A program made the translations under genes and the position numbers. 64,000 nt of DNA from Prolixibacteraceae bacterium UBA1413 (lineage in GTDB: Bacteria > Bacteroidota > Bacteroidia > Bacteroidales > Prolixibacteraceae), in assembly GCA_002304925.1 (NCBI GenBank), contig DBPT01000032.1:1-64000 (forward strand), in the 5' to 3' direction. Shown one piece after another: positions 28,001-34,847 of the stretch (the stretch's first letter is position 1; each line of letters opens with the position of its first letter). Below the pieces are notes generated by a model. It saw only the letters and a program-made list of their open reading frames with translations, was not told where the DNA came from and searched no databases.

Positions 28001-28385
28001 TGGGGATCCCGTTTTCAGCGAGATAAACCTTAAAAATGTCGACAATGAAATAACTCCGCTGAATTGCGATGTCGATATGCCAGGAAAAACACGAACTGCC
28101 GATGTGATTAAATTTCCCCCACGATTGCTTACCGTCCCTGAAGGTTTCCTCGTAATGAGCCATGTGTTTAATGGTACCGACAGCGATATAGCACTTTTCT
28201 GGATGGATAAAAGTGGTGCAATTTTGCTCCGGAAAGAGGAAATCCAACTTCCCGGCGACCAGTTTGGCACCGATATCCTTCGGGAAAACGACGGAAGCCT
28301 GATTATTACTGGCGCACAAAAGAAGGGAAATGATTTTGACGCCATTCTGATCAAAACCGATCCGATGGGTAAATATGGGGACTGA
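25092..28385 (+). CDS. Secreted seven-PKD protein linked to the T6SS
   Basis: A large exported protein (1097 aa from ATG 25092; the frame opens at 25041, but MKHLLTFLTFFLLLSVNHLSG is the signal peptide). After it comes a beta domain with GDYGSKIPPGNEKSIVWYY, of a type common in Bacteroidetes lipoproteins. Seven PKD repeats follow, each ending in W(N/D)FGD-PxSG, roughly one per 85 residues up to about 740. The last 350 residues look like propeller blades (GYILAGI, LIITGAQKKGNDFDAILIKTD). It is the last gene of the tssG-K-E-F operon, so it should serve the T6SS, perhaps as an envelope or surface platform. I find no TssP, TssQ or TssR in the window; whether this protein stands in for one is unknown. 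Confidence 0.75.
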   Translation: MKHLLTFLTFFLLLSVNHLSGQQNYAVNVKTEISDDKMLITYDAPAPDGAKFYDVILMITYNGEKVQVNSVYGDYGSKIPPGNEKSIVWYYKNDFREDISKVKVNLFAYKLSEPQVVFRILSLSNNGYAPCEVKFSNSSSNVNEYRWNFGDPESGMNNLSTEKDPSHIFKNGGTYTIILEGKNSLLDISNTFYQSVEIKKHEPAKADFSFQITGKKAPYEVRFTNLSKNADQLSWNFGDPSAGAKNNTSSKANPSFKYKKAGTYRVTLKAKSSLSGLTDQVDKEVVIAAPSTPVARFVFTLSSESAPAIVVFNNTSTDADSYKWNFGDPGSGNSNTSSDSNPAHTYSNAGKYEVTLIATHEQSGKSSKFSDFVTVAGPPKPPVAGFKIENNNVISPASVIFVNTSTDADSYDWDFGDPSSGEKNYSTEKSPVHTYTLPGKYPVVLKASSSKTGQSNLFTSQVIITEGRKSPVAAFEIENNNEIAPATVRFINNSANATSYSWNFGDSPSGSKNISTEKNPSHSYSRAGKYKVTLTVKNETGASHSYSADVVVTEAAKPPLARFTIDNNSVTGPATVGFSNTSENATSFRWDFGDPGSGVNNSSEEKNPKHTFERPGEYIVTLTVLDKNTGKSHQVTGKVNILEPVASPVAEFSFSSGGKYAPVDVIFSNSSRNADKFKWDFGDPASGKNNSSTGPSPVHRFENPGTYMVTLEATSSKTGKTDKTVKEVLISMKYPTFLKTFGNKNSDETGKALLATGPGQYLLLINEGKNSSSLVSINSKEEKFSEKKISGSYFDMVESPGNKGYILAGINEPNDLTISLADKKLNVEKPSVVYNNTNDPGFRFSDLWMTLNGKNEVGIVANLVNNKGEANLWFQKADTNGKPVIARGKTFRYIGLKVATRVIPMSGNGFAITGTWYKDSNSPREIIFGKVNAAGDGVMHLMRSNMDIRGCDLVELENGNFYILSAKEIYGDPVFSEINLKNVDNEITPLNCDVDMPGKTRTADVIKFPPRLLTVPEGFLVMSHVFNGTDSDIALFWMDKSGAILLRKEEIQLPGDQFGTDILRENDGSLIITGAQKKGNDFDAILIKTDPMGKYGD

Positions 28386-28727
28386 TTCATGAAACGTGCG
28401 GTAATTAGTTGATTCTTAATAGTAATTAATAATTTGATTATTAACGACTTGCGTTCTTAACTGTGTTGTTTTACCCGGTGATTTTGATTTAATTCGGTCA
28501 ATATCCCTGAAATCAGGTTGATAAAATTACCACGGCAACCGTAGCTTCAGATGTTCAGAACCATTCTGATACATTGACACTCCTTTTGTCCACCGCTTTA
28601 TTCATTTTGCGTGTGAATCGAAAGATTCAGGCACGTTTCTCCGGTGACAAGGGCGGAGCAATACGCCTGAGTTAACCGACAAAAGAAAAATAGTCAACAC
28701 CCATGATTAACAATAAAAATCAGAATT
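28386..28727. other. Gene-free junction after the T6SS cluster
   Basis: This 342-nt stretch is AT-rich at first and then mixed. No open frame, RNA gene or clear transposon end could be recognised. It marks a shift from T6SS genes to an AT-richer carbonic anhydrase gene, and probably a past insertion boundary. Confidence 0.5.
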
Positions 28728-29354
28728 ATGAAAAATTTATATAATGGCGCAATTTCTTTCAGGAAAAAGGATTTTGAAACACACAAAGCCTTATTTGGTG
28801 ACTTAAGTAATGCGCAAAAACCTCATACCCTTTTTATTGGATGCTCTGATTCTCGTTTGGTGCCTTCGCTTATAACATCCACAATTCCAGGCGAGTTATT
28901 TATTATACGTAACATTGCAAACATCATCCCTCCTTATAAAAAGGGAAATAATTTCCCGGCTACCAGTGCTGCTATAGAATACGCTGTCCTATCTTTGGAA
29001 GTTGAGAATATTATTGTTTGTGGACATTCAAATTGTGGAGGCTGTGCATCGTTGTATAAAACCGAAGAACAAATGAAGGATTTGGCTCATACTAACCTTT
29101 GGCTCGAATTAGCACGTCCGGTAAAAAACAGAGTAATGCAAATGCTCCCCAAAGCCACCTTTGCCGAACGGGAATGGATGACTGAACAAATGAATGTGCT
29201 GGAACAAATAAATCATTTATTTACTTATCCCTATATCCTTGAACGTTTTAACAACGACAAATTAAGTATTATCGGGTGGTATTATGTAATTGAAACAGGC
29301 GATATTTATAACTATGACGTTGATAAAGGTTATTTTGAATTGATTAACGGGTAA
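28728..29354 (+). CDS. can: Beta-class carbonic anhydrase
   Basis: Zinc enzyme that converts CO2 and bicarbonate. The 208 residues contain the full beta-class site: Cys39 and Asp41 in GCSDSRL, and His100 and Cys103 in CGHSNCGGC, with the dimer motif around RNIANIIPPY. No signal peptide, so cytosolic. Codon use is visibly more AT-rich than in genes on both sides, and the gene lies alone between the T6SS operon and decayed ATPase fragments, which suggests acquisition by transfer. Confidence 0.93.
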   Translation: MKNLYNGAISFRKKDFETHKALFGDLSNAQKPHTLFIGCSDSRLVPSLITSTIPGELFIIRNIANIIPPYKKGNNFPATSAAIEYAVLSLEVENIIVCGHSNCGGCASLYKTEEQMKDLAHTNLWLELARPVKNRVMQMLPKATFAEREWMTEQMNVLEQINHLFTYPYILERFNNDKLSIIGWYYVIETGDIYNYDVDKGYFELING

Positions 29355-29419
29355 CATTCTATGTTTCAATAATAACGTTATCTATATTGCGATCGCTGCC
29401 GCTGCGCATAAGATCAGCT

Positions 29420-29640
29420 AAACCAGGTTAGCGGAAATCCATTGCAGACCAAAGTCTGGGCTACGTAATTCTTGCTGATCATCCCCAGGAACATGGCGTC
29501 CTCATTAAGGGTTGAAAGGATTGTTTGTACGGCCATTCCCGATTTCATGGTGAGAAGTCCTGCATCGTTTATGTACAACTTATAATCGCTCAGATCGACA
29601 TTGAACGAAGGGGATTTGTCCGATTGTTTGTTATGATGGA
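29420..29640 (-). pseudogene. Fragment of an AAA ATPase (DUF4143 end)
   Basis: On the minus strand one frame reads ...DLSDYKLYINDAGLLTM KSGMAVQTI..., then MFLGMISKNYVAQTLVCNG FPLTWFS and a stop. This is the DUF4143 region of AAA_14-type ATPases (pattern KLYLxDVGLL ... ENYVAQ ... NGxxLxYW). No start, Walker A or upstream half exists, so it is a remnant. Confidence 0.65.
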
Positions 29641-29641
29641 A

Positions 29642-29678
29642 TTAGTCTGAAAAATCAGACTAACATTTTCATTAGTCT
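29642..29678. promoter_or_regulatory. Palindromic operator before fic
   Basis: Two perfect 9-nt arms, TTAGTCTGA and TCAGACTAA, are separated by AAAA (29642-29663); a third half-site TTAGTCT follows at 29672-29678. The array ends about 75 nt before the fic start. Such spacing suits binding by a dimeric repressor; the winged-helix C-terminus of the Fic protein itself is a candidate. Confidence 0.6.
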
Positions 29679-29751
29679 AAAAAATGGCAAAAAACTAAAC
29701 TAAGAAATTTTTTATTCTTATCTTCAACCAAAAATTACAAGGGAGATAGCC

Positions 29752-30873
29752 ATGAAGTCATTTAAAGCCGGGGTGTATGTAAATCAGGGATACTACAAGA
29801 GTTTTCAGCCGCATCCGATTAACAGGGAATGGCAGGTGGATGATATGAAATTGCTGAATTTGTTGAGTACTGCCGACCGTTCGCTGGGAAGACTTGATAT
29901 GTATTCTCAATATGTCGATATCGGACTTTTTATCCGGATGCACATAGCCAGGGAGGCCACCCAGTCCTCAAAGATTGAGGGTACCCGGACTAACCTGGAG
30001 GAAGCCTTTCTGGAGAAAAAGGATGTGGCCGCGGAAAAAAAGGACGATTGGGAAGAGGTGCAGAATTACATTCATGCCATGAATGACGCTGTAATTCAAT
30101 TGCGTACCCTGCCTTTTTCGTCCAGGCTGATCAGACAAACCCACAAAGTATTATTGGAAGGGGTGCGGGGTAAACACAGGAATCCGGGAGAATTTCGTAC
30201 GAGCCAAAACTGGATTGGAGGTGCATCTATCTCTGATGCCGTTTTTATACCACCAATGCATACCTCCGTCCCGGAGCTGATGTCGGACCTGGAATTTTTT
30301 GCCAATGATGAACTCAATCCATTGCCCGATCTGTTGAAAATTGCCATCATTCATTATCAGTTTGAAACCATCCATCCCTTTCTTGACGGTAACGGCAGGG
30401 TTGGAAGGTTACTGATCACCCTTTATCTTGTTAACAGAGGGATTCTGAAACAGCCTGTTCTCTACCTTTCTGATTTTTTTGAACGGAACAGAATGTTGTA
30501 TTACGATAATCTCACGAGGGTACGCACCCATCATGATATCGACCAGTGGCTCAAGTTTTTTCTCACCGGAGTGATTGAGATTTCACAAAAGGGGGTAAAA
30601 ACCTTTGATAGTATTTTACAGTTGCAGAAAAACCTTGAAACCAGAATTACTACACTGGGGAGCAGAGGCAATGAAGCCAGGAAAGTAGTTAATTCGTTAT
30701 ACAACCAGCCAATGACCGATGCCACCAGGATCGGTGAAATAACCGGGAAATCGAAAGCCACGAGTTATAAACTGCTGGAAGAATTGGAAAAACTGGGGAT
30801 ATTGAAAGAGATCACAGGTGCTCAGCGGAACAAAATTTACGCGTTTCATGAATACCTTGAACTCTTTAAATGA
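29752..30873 (+). CDS. Fic family AMP-transferase with winged-helix end
   Basis: A 373-residue Fic/DOC protein that probably attaches AMP (or another nucleotide part) to a target protein. The catalytic loop HPFLDGNGRVGRLL is complete (His208). The inhibitory helix motif SSKIEG at residues 72-77 lies N-terminal, so this is a class II Fic that blocks its own ATP site. Residues about 300-373 form a helix-turn-helix/winged-helix region (MTDATRIGEITGKSKATSYKLLEELEKLGIL), suggesting DNA binding and self-regulation at the palindrome upstream. It stands alone between two ATPase remnants. Confidence 0.9.
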   Translation: MKSFKAGVYVNQGYYKSFQPHPINREWQVDDMKLLNLLSTADRSLGRLDMYSQYVDIGLFIRMHIAREATQSSKIEGTRTNLEEAFLEKKDVAAEKKDDWEEVQNYIHAMNDAVIQLRTLPFSSRLIRQTHKVLLEGVRGKHRNPGEFRTSQNWIGGASISDAVFIPPMHTSVPELMSDLEFFANDELNPLPDLLKIAIIHYQFETIHPFLDGNGRVGRLLITLYLVNRGILKQPVLYLSDFFERNRMLYYDNLTRVRTHHDIDQWLKFFLTGVIEISQKGVKTFDSILQLQKNLETRITTLGSRGNEARKVVNSLYNQPMTDATRIGEITGKSKATSYKLLEELEKLGILKEITGAQRNKIYAFHEYLELFK

Positions 30874-31015
30874 TAACCCGGATTGTACAGCGATTATTGA
30901 AGAGTACAACAACCCGACCTGGCCGGCGACAGCGATGAACGCTACGACGGAAATCCGGCCACCCGTTATTCCGGAGGAATGCACCACACCTCATTCAACG
31001 CCAATAGACAAGGAA
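30874..31015. other. Short stretch with possible coding remnant
   Basis: One + frame reads GDSDERYDGNPATRYSGGMH followed by HTSFNANRQGISPI without start or end. It looks like a piece of a real gene rather than chance, but I cannot name the family. Confidence 0.25.
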
Positions 31016-31476
31016 TTAGTCCAATAACCATTTCCAAACAGGCCTTATGGAAACCGAATATCCATTTTCTTCCCTGGAAAACTCCTGGTCCCATGTTAAG
31101 ATCAGCAGGTCATTACAAAAAAGCTCTTTCGCCGCTGTGGCCAAAGCGCTCATTTCCCGTTTAAATGTTCTGGGGTCCGAAAGGTCGAAGCATACCTGCA
31201 CCAATTGGACAATCTGATGTCCCTTTCTGCATAAAAAGTCAACCTCCTTGTCGTTATTTGTCCGGTAATAAAACAGGTCAGGTCCCAGCTTGAAATTCCG
31301 CCTGATTAATTCCACAAAGAGCAGGTTTTCCGATAATCGGCCCCTGTTTTGAGATAATTGATGAGTCCCGATTTGAGAAAGTCAGCAGGAATCCTGGGGG
31401 AAAAGCGCGGCTGATAGGGTATGCCTGCCCACATTTCCTTTTCCTCTTTTTGCTGCAAAATAACATTTCTAACCAT
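31016..31476 (-). pseudogene. Deleted AAA ATPase (DUF4143) gene
   Basis: Minus strand. A start at 31476 gives MVRNVILQQKEEKEMWAGIP, the normal opening of an AAA_14 ATPase, but the frame jumps at once to IPADFLKSGLINYLKTG and then, after a frameshift near 31320, to the family's C-terminal end: NLLFVELIRRNFKLGPDLFY, TNNDKEVDFLCRKG, IVQLVQVCFDLSDPRTFKRE and PVWKWLL. The Walker motifs and most of the middle are missing, so the gene is dead. Its intact copy should be near 400 aa. Confidence 0.75.
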
Positions 31477-31485
31477 TATAGGAGC

Positions 31486-31523
31486 TTATACTGGATAAAT
31501 TCAGGATATTTTATCCAGTATAA
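31486..31523. promoter_or_regulatory. Perfect 14-bp inverted repeat
   Basis: Arms TTATACTGGATAAA (31486-31499) and TTTATCCAGTATAA (31510-31523) with a 10-nt spacer. It is 10 nt upstream of the start of the ATPase remnant, so it was probably that gene's operator or a transcript hairpin, kept intact although the gene has decayed. Confidence 0.6.
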
Positions 31524-31582
31524 AAATTTATTGAACATTTTATCGCTCTCTTCGTCTCCTTTGAACTTTAGAAAGAGCTTGC

Positions 31583-32857
31583 CTAACGGAAGGATTTCCC
31601 TGATGGGTAGTTGTAGTGATAGGCGGTGCCCTCCAGCGTTCGGATCCAGGTGTTGAAGCTGCGCTCCCCCTCGCGGAATTCAATGATCCTCGAACCCCGG
31701 CCAATGGAGCCATAGCTGCTGAATCCTGTCTTCTGTCCGTACGCCAGGGCGATCCCTTTATGAATCCCGATGTAGTTGTTGTCATGGTCGTGCCCCACAA
31801 ACACACCCATCACGTCCTTCATCTCTACAAAGGCGGCCAGCATGCCGGTGTTGATCTTCGGACTGCACTCCTCTTCCTTTTTTATGCCCATGGTTTGCTC
31901 TTTTCCGGGAATTTCTTTGTATTCGGGCAGTGGGATATGGAAAAATGCCAGGGCGGGATAGGGGTTTCCGCTGTTCAGGATCGTCATTTTGAGGCTTTGT
32001 TCCCGGTACCAGGCAATCTGGTCGAATTTGATCCAGCCATAGGTACTGATTTTCTCATCACCCCCATAACTGTTGGAGTCGAGGAAGTAGAGCAGGGCGG
32101 CCGTACTGCCGGGGGAGGCAGGGGAAATAGCAGAAGCTGCTTTGCCGGAGGTTACTGAGAGGTCGGACGAGTCATTGGAGGCTGACGAAGAAGAGGCAGA
32201 CGCAGAGGAGGCGATGGCTGTGGCAAGGGTAGAGGAAGTGGAAGAAGACGAAGAGGAAGGGGACAAGCTGGTGCCCGCAGTGCCGGAGGTGTCAGACGAC
32301 AAGGAAGTAGCCGCAGCGCCGGAGGATGCGGAAGTGGAGGATTTCGCTGTATTTGACGCAGCAGACCGGATTCCGATTATGTAATTCCCCACCCCGGAAA
32401 TTGATTCAGGGCCTTTGCTTCCCACAAACCCGCCAATGGTTTCGAGGAAGTCAAAAATCCGGTCCCTCGACCATTCCGACTCATCGTCATGATTTCCCAT
32501 CACCACCGCAAATGGGATCCCCGCTTCCGTAAAGAGCGCCGTGACTGCTTTCCACCCTTCTTCGGAAGGTTGTATGACGATGTCACCCGTCATCACAGCC
32601 AGATCAGGTCGTTCCTCTTTCAGAACATGCCTGATCAGCCGGGAGGCATCGGCACATTTTTCAAGGGAGTCGTTTTCCCAGTGGATATCGGTAAACTGGG
32701 CAATTTTAAACTTTCCTTCGTCATTGAAGCGCAGTGTGAAAGAATCAGGTTGGTGAACGGTCGCAGACCGCTTAAGCATGCATCCTGTAGTCAAAAACAG
32801 CGTCATGCACAGGACCGTCCACAAAACGAACAGGATGGAATATGATTTGTGTTGCAT
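31583..32857 (-). CDS. Metallophosphoesterase lipoprotein with Ser/Ala-rich insert
   Basis: A 424-residue calcineurin-like phosphoesterase related to purple acid phosphatase-like (PhoD/Icc-type) enzymes. A lipoprotein signal ends at LTTGC (Cys26), so it is anchored in the outer envelope. Metal motifs: FTDIHW (D, H), MTGDIVI (D), GNHDDE (N, H) and GHDHDNN near the end. Between the GNHD motif and the last third lies a low-complexity block of about 88 residues, residues 165-252, almost only Ser, Ala and Thr (32101-32362). Homologues run straight through this point, so the block looks like a recent expansion in a surface loop. The core motifs are intact and activity is likely; the substrate is unknown. 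Confidence 0.88.
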   Translation of the reverse strand: MQHKSYSILFVLWTVLCMTLFLTTGCMLKRSATVHQPDSFTLRFNDEGKFKIAQFTDIHWENDSLEKCADASRLIRHVLKEERPDLAVMTGDIVIQPSEEGWKAVTALFTEAGIPFAVVMGNHDDESEWSRDRIFDFLETIGGFVGSKGPESISGVGNYIIGIRSAASNTAKSSTSASSGAAATSLSSDTSGTAGTSLSPSSSSSSTSSTLATAIASSASASSSSASNDSSDLSVTSGKAASAISPASPGSTAALLYFLDSNSYGGDEKISTYGWIKFDQIAWYREQSLKMTILNSGNPYPALAFFHIPLPEYKEIPGKEQTMGIKKEEECSPKINTGMLAAFVEMKDVMGVFVGHDHDNNYIGIHKGIALAYGQKTGFSSYGSIGRGSRIIEFREGERSFNTWIRTLEGTAYHYNYPSGKSFR

Positions 32858-32963
32858 AATTATTCAGGAAACTCTGAGCCGTTTTATTTGGTCTTAAAAG
32901 TAACAAAATTGGTTGATTGTGGCATGGAACAACGGCAGTGTGATTTTTTCCTGTCTAACTTTA

Positions 32964-32975
32964 TTAACCGGTTAA
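32964..32975. promoter_or_regulatory. TTAACCGGTTAA palindrome
   Basis: A perfect 12-nt palindrome with a central CG, the shape of LacI/GalR-family operators. It sits between the divergent metallophosphoesterase and DUF1080 genes; no such regulator is in the window. Confidence 0.35.
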
Positions 32976-33007
32976 AACATTTCGCTAATATTGCGTATTG
33001 GAACTCC

Positions 33008-33186
33008 CCGCAGTAGAGCAGCGGGGAAACGAATCCCGGAAAACCGGGATGAGTTCGACGGGTTACATTACCGGATCAGCTATAAGCTGAGACCTGGCCA
33101 TGATGTTTACTTGGCACAAAGAATGGATGTAGTCAATCCGATTCCGTAGAGGACTTCTCTATTGTCTCGCCGGAATTCACGGAAAA
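33008..33186 (+). repeat. Duplicated 179-bp element, copy 1
   Basis: Matches 37672-37850 without a gap; the last 160 nt are about 90% identical by eye. Possible stems: ATCCCGG-AAAA-CCGGGAT, TCAGCT-ATA-AGCTGA and, in this copy, CCCCGC...GCGGGG at its left edge. It ends 20 nt before the DUF1080 start, so it would be in that gene's leader. One frame reads ISYKLRPGHDVYLAQRMDV up to a shared TAG, so it may instead be the tail of a lost gene. Confidence 0.7.
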
Positions 33187-33205
33187 CAAATAAAATTACC
33201 AACCT

Positions 33206-34543
33206 ATGAAGAAGTTTTTGTTACTCTCCCTGGTTCTGTTGTGTGCCGTAACCACAAATGCAAGAAAAGAGGGCGGCTGGGAGAAGCTGTTCAACGGAAA
33301 AGACCTCAAAGGCTGGAAACAGCTCAACGGAACAGCAAAATACGAAGTGGTCAGAGGCGAGATTGTGGGCACCACCGTTTTTGGCACCCCCAACTCTTTC
33401 CTGGTCACCGAAAAGGAATACGGAGATTTCATCCTGGAGCTTGACCTGCTGGTTGGGTCGGACATGAATTCGGGCATCCAGTTCCGGAGTGAAAGCAAAG
33501 CCGACTACCTCGATGGAAGGGTGCACGGCTACCAGTGCGAGGTGGATCCTTCGCCGAGGGCCTGGTCGGGGGGCATCTACGACGAAGCCCGCCGGGGATG
33601 GCTCTACACCAACGACCTCAACCCAGCATCTAAAACAGCATTCAAAGCAGGCGGCTGGAACCATTTCAGAATCGAGTGCATCGGAAACAGCATCCGCACC
33701 TGGCTGAACGGCATCCCGGTAGCCTGGGTCATAGACGACATGACCCCACAAGGGTTTATCGCCCTCCAGGTCCATGCCATAAACACCAAAGAAGAGGAAG
33801 GCCGGAAAATCAGATGGAAAAACATCCGCATCAAAACCCGCAATCTGCAGCCGGCACCCTTCGACGACATCACCGTGGTCAACCTGATCCCCAACAACCT
33901 CAGTGAACCTGAGAAAAAACAAGGCTTCCGGCTCCTCTTCGACGGGAAAACGTCCAACGGATGGAATCGCGCCAACGGAGGAGCCTTTCCTGAAAAGGGG
34001 TGGACCGTAGACAACGGCAGTCTGGTGGTCCTCTCTTCCGCGGTAGAGAAACAACGGGGCGGTGACATCGTCACCAACCAAAAATTCAGGGCTTTCGAGC
34101 TGAAATTCGACTTCAACCTCGCCCCGGGGGCCAACAGCGGCATAAAATACGGCACCGGCAACAACGGACCCTCGATAGGACTGGAATACCAGATCCTCGA
34201 TGATGAACGCCATCCCGATGCCAAAATGGGAGTCGTCGGAAACCGGACACTCGCATCCCTCTACGACCTCATCCCGGCCGAAAAGGAAGCCCGCTTTGTC
34301 AACAAACCCGGGGAATGGAACCGCGGCACCATCGTCCTCTGCCCTGACAACCGCGTGGAACACTGGCTCAACGGCCGCAAAGTGGTGGAATACACCCGCG
34401 GCAACAACATCTACCGCGCCCTGGTGGCCCGCAGCAAATATGTCGAATTTGAAAACTTCGGCATGACCCCCGAAACCCCCATCCTCCTCCAGGACCACGG
34501 CGACCACGTCATGTTCCGCAGCATCAAAATCAGGGAACTCTGA
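33206..34543 (+). CDS. Tandem DUF1080 (3-keto-disaccharide hydrolase-like) protein
   Basis: A 445-residue exported protein: signal peptide MKKFLLLSLVLLCAVTTNA, then two DUF1080 concanavalin-like domains (about 24-215 and 235-445). Each has the family's opening LFNGKDLKGW / LFDGKTSNGW and the NSGIQFR / NSGIKYG strand. Proteins of this family bind or hydrolyse sugars, and some cleave 3-keto-glycosides formed by Gfo/Idh/MocA oxidoreductases. This locus also has such an oxidoreductase and a TIM-barrel isomerase (57097-59685), so a 3-keto route is possible but unproven. A 428-codon open frame on the opposite strand is a by-product of its GC-rich codons. Confidence 0.88.
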   Translation: MKKFLLLSLVLLCAVTTNARKEGGWEKLFNGKDLKGWKQLNGTAKYEVVRGEIVGTTVFGTPNSFLVTEKEYGDFILELDLLVGSDMNSGIQFRSESKADYLDGRVHGYQCEVDPSPRAWSGGIYDEARRGWLYTNDLNPASKTAFKAGGWNHFRIECIGNSIRTWLNGIPVAWVIDDMTPQGFIALQVHAINTKEEEGRKIRWKNIRIKTRNLQPAPFDDITVVNLIPNNLSEPEKKQGFRLLFDGKTSNGWNRANGGAFPEKGWTVDNGSLVVLSSAVEKQRGGDIVTNQKFRAFELKFDFNLAPGANSGIKYGTGNNGPSIGLEYQILDDERHPDAKMGVVGNRTLASLYDLIPAEKEARFVNKPGEWNRGTIVLCPDNRVEHWLNGRKVVEYTRGNNIYRALVARSKYVEFENFGMTPETPILLQDHGDHVMFRSIKIREL

Positions 34544-34617
34544 CAGCGTTCACCCTTCCGGTGAGCGGAAAGACAGAAGTTCCTTACCGGTCGGACGGAA
34601 CACCGGGAAGCCGGCAA

Positions 34618-34802
34618 TCGGGTTAAGGAGAAACAGAAAGCTGGTAACCGGTTTAAGGAGCAGCCGGAAGTTGGTAGCCAGTTTAAGGAGCAGCCGGAAG
34701 TTGGTAGCCAGTTTAAGAGCCAGCCGAAAGTTGGCAGCTGGTTTAAGAGGCAGCTGGAATCCAGTATCCAGGTTAAGGGACCAGAGAAAGCTGGCACCTG
34801 GT
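34618..34802. repeat. Degenerate 30-bp tandem repeats
   Basis: About six copies of a 30-nt unit (core GTTTAAGGAGCAGCCGGAAG, then TTGGTAGCCA); two neighbouring copies are exact and the flanking ones diverge. It lies in the 304-nt gap between the convergent DUF1080 and GH31 genes. The unit is a multiple of 3, which produces spurious open frames on both strands. Confidence 0.75.
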
Positions 34803-34847
34803 CTGACAAAGCCGCCGGAAGAATGTTTCTGTGCTGTGAGATTACGC

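Larger units (their letters stand above)
32858..33205. other. Intergenic region with operator-like site and duplicated element
   Basis: No gene. It holds the promoter side of the metallophosphoesterase gene, the palindrome at 32964-32975 and copy 1 of a duplicated element (33008-33186). Confidence 0.6.

Noticed and set aside
28500..28700. Possible IS remnant after the T6SS cluster
   Set aside because: The sequence looks patchy, but no transposase motif, terminal inverted repeats or target-site duplication could be identified.
33221..34507. 428-codon open frame on the minus strand
   Set aside because: It is antisense to the DUF1080 gene, which has a signal peptide and clear family motifs; GC-rich codons keep the opposite frame open.
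34411..34809. 132-codon minus frame with LPTSGCSLNW-type repeats
   Set aside because: Produced by the 30-bp tandem repeat, whose unit length is a multiple of 3; it also runs into the DUF1080 gene.
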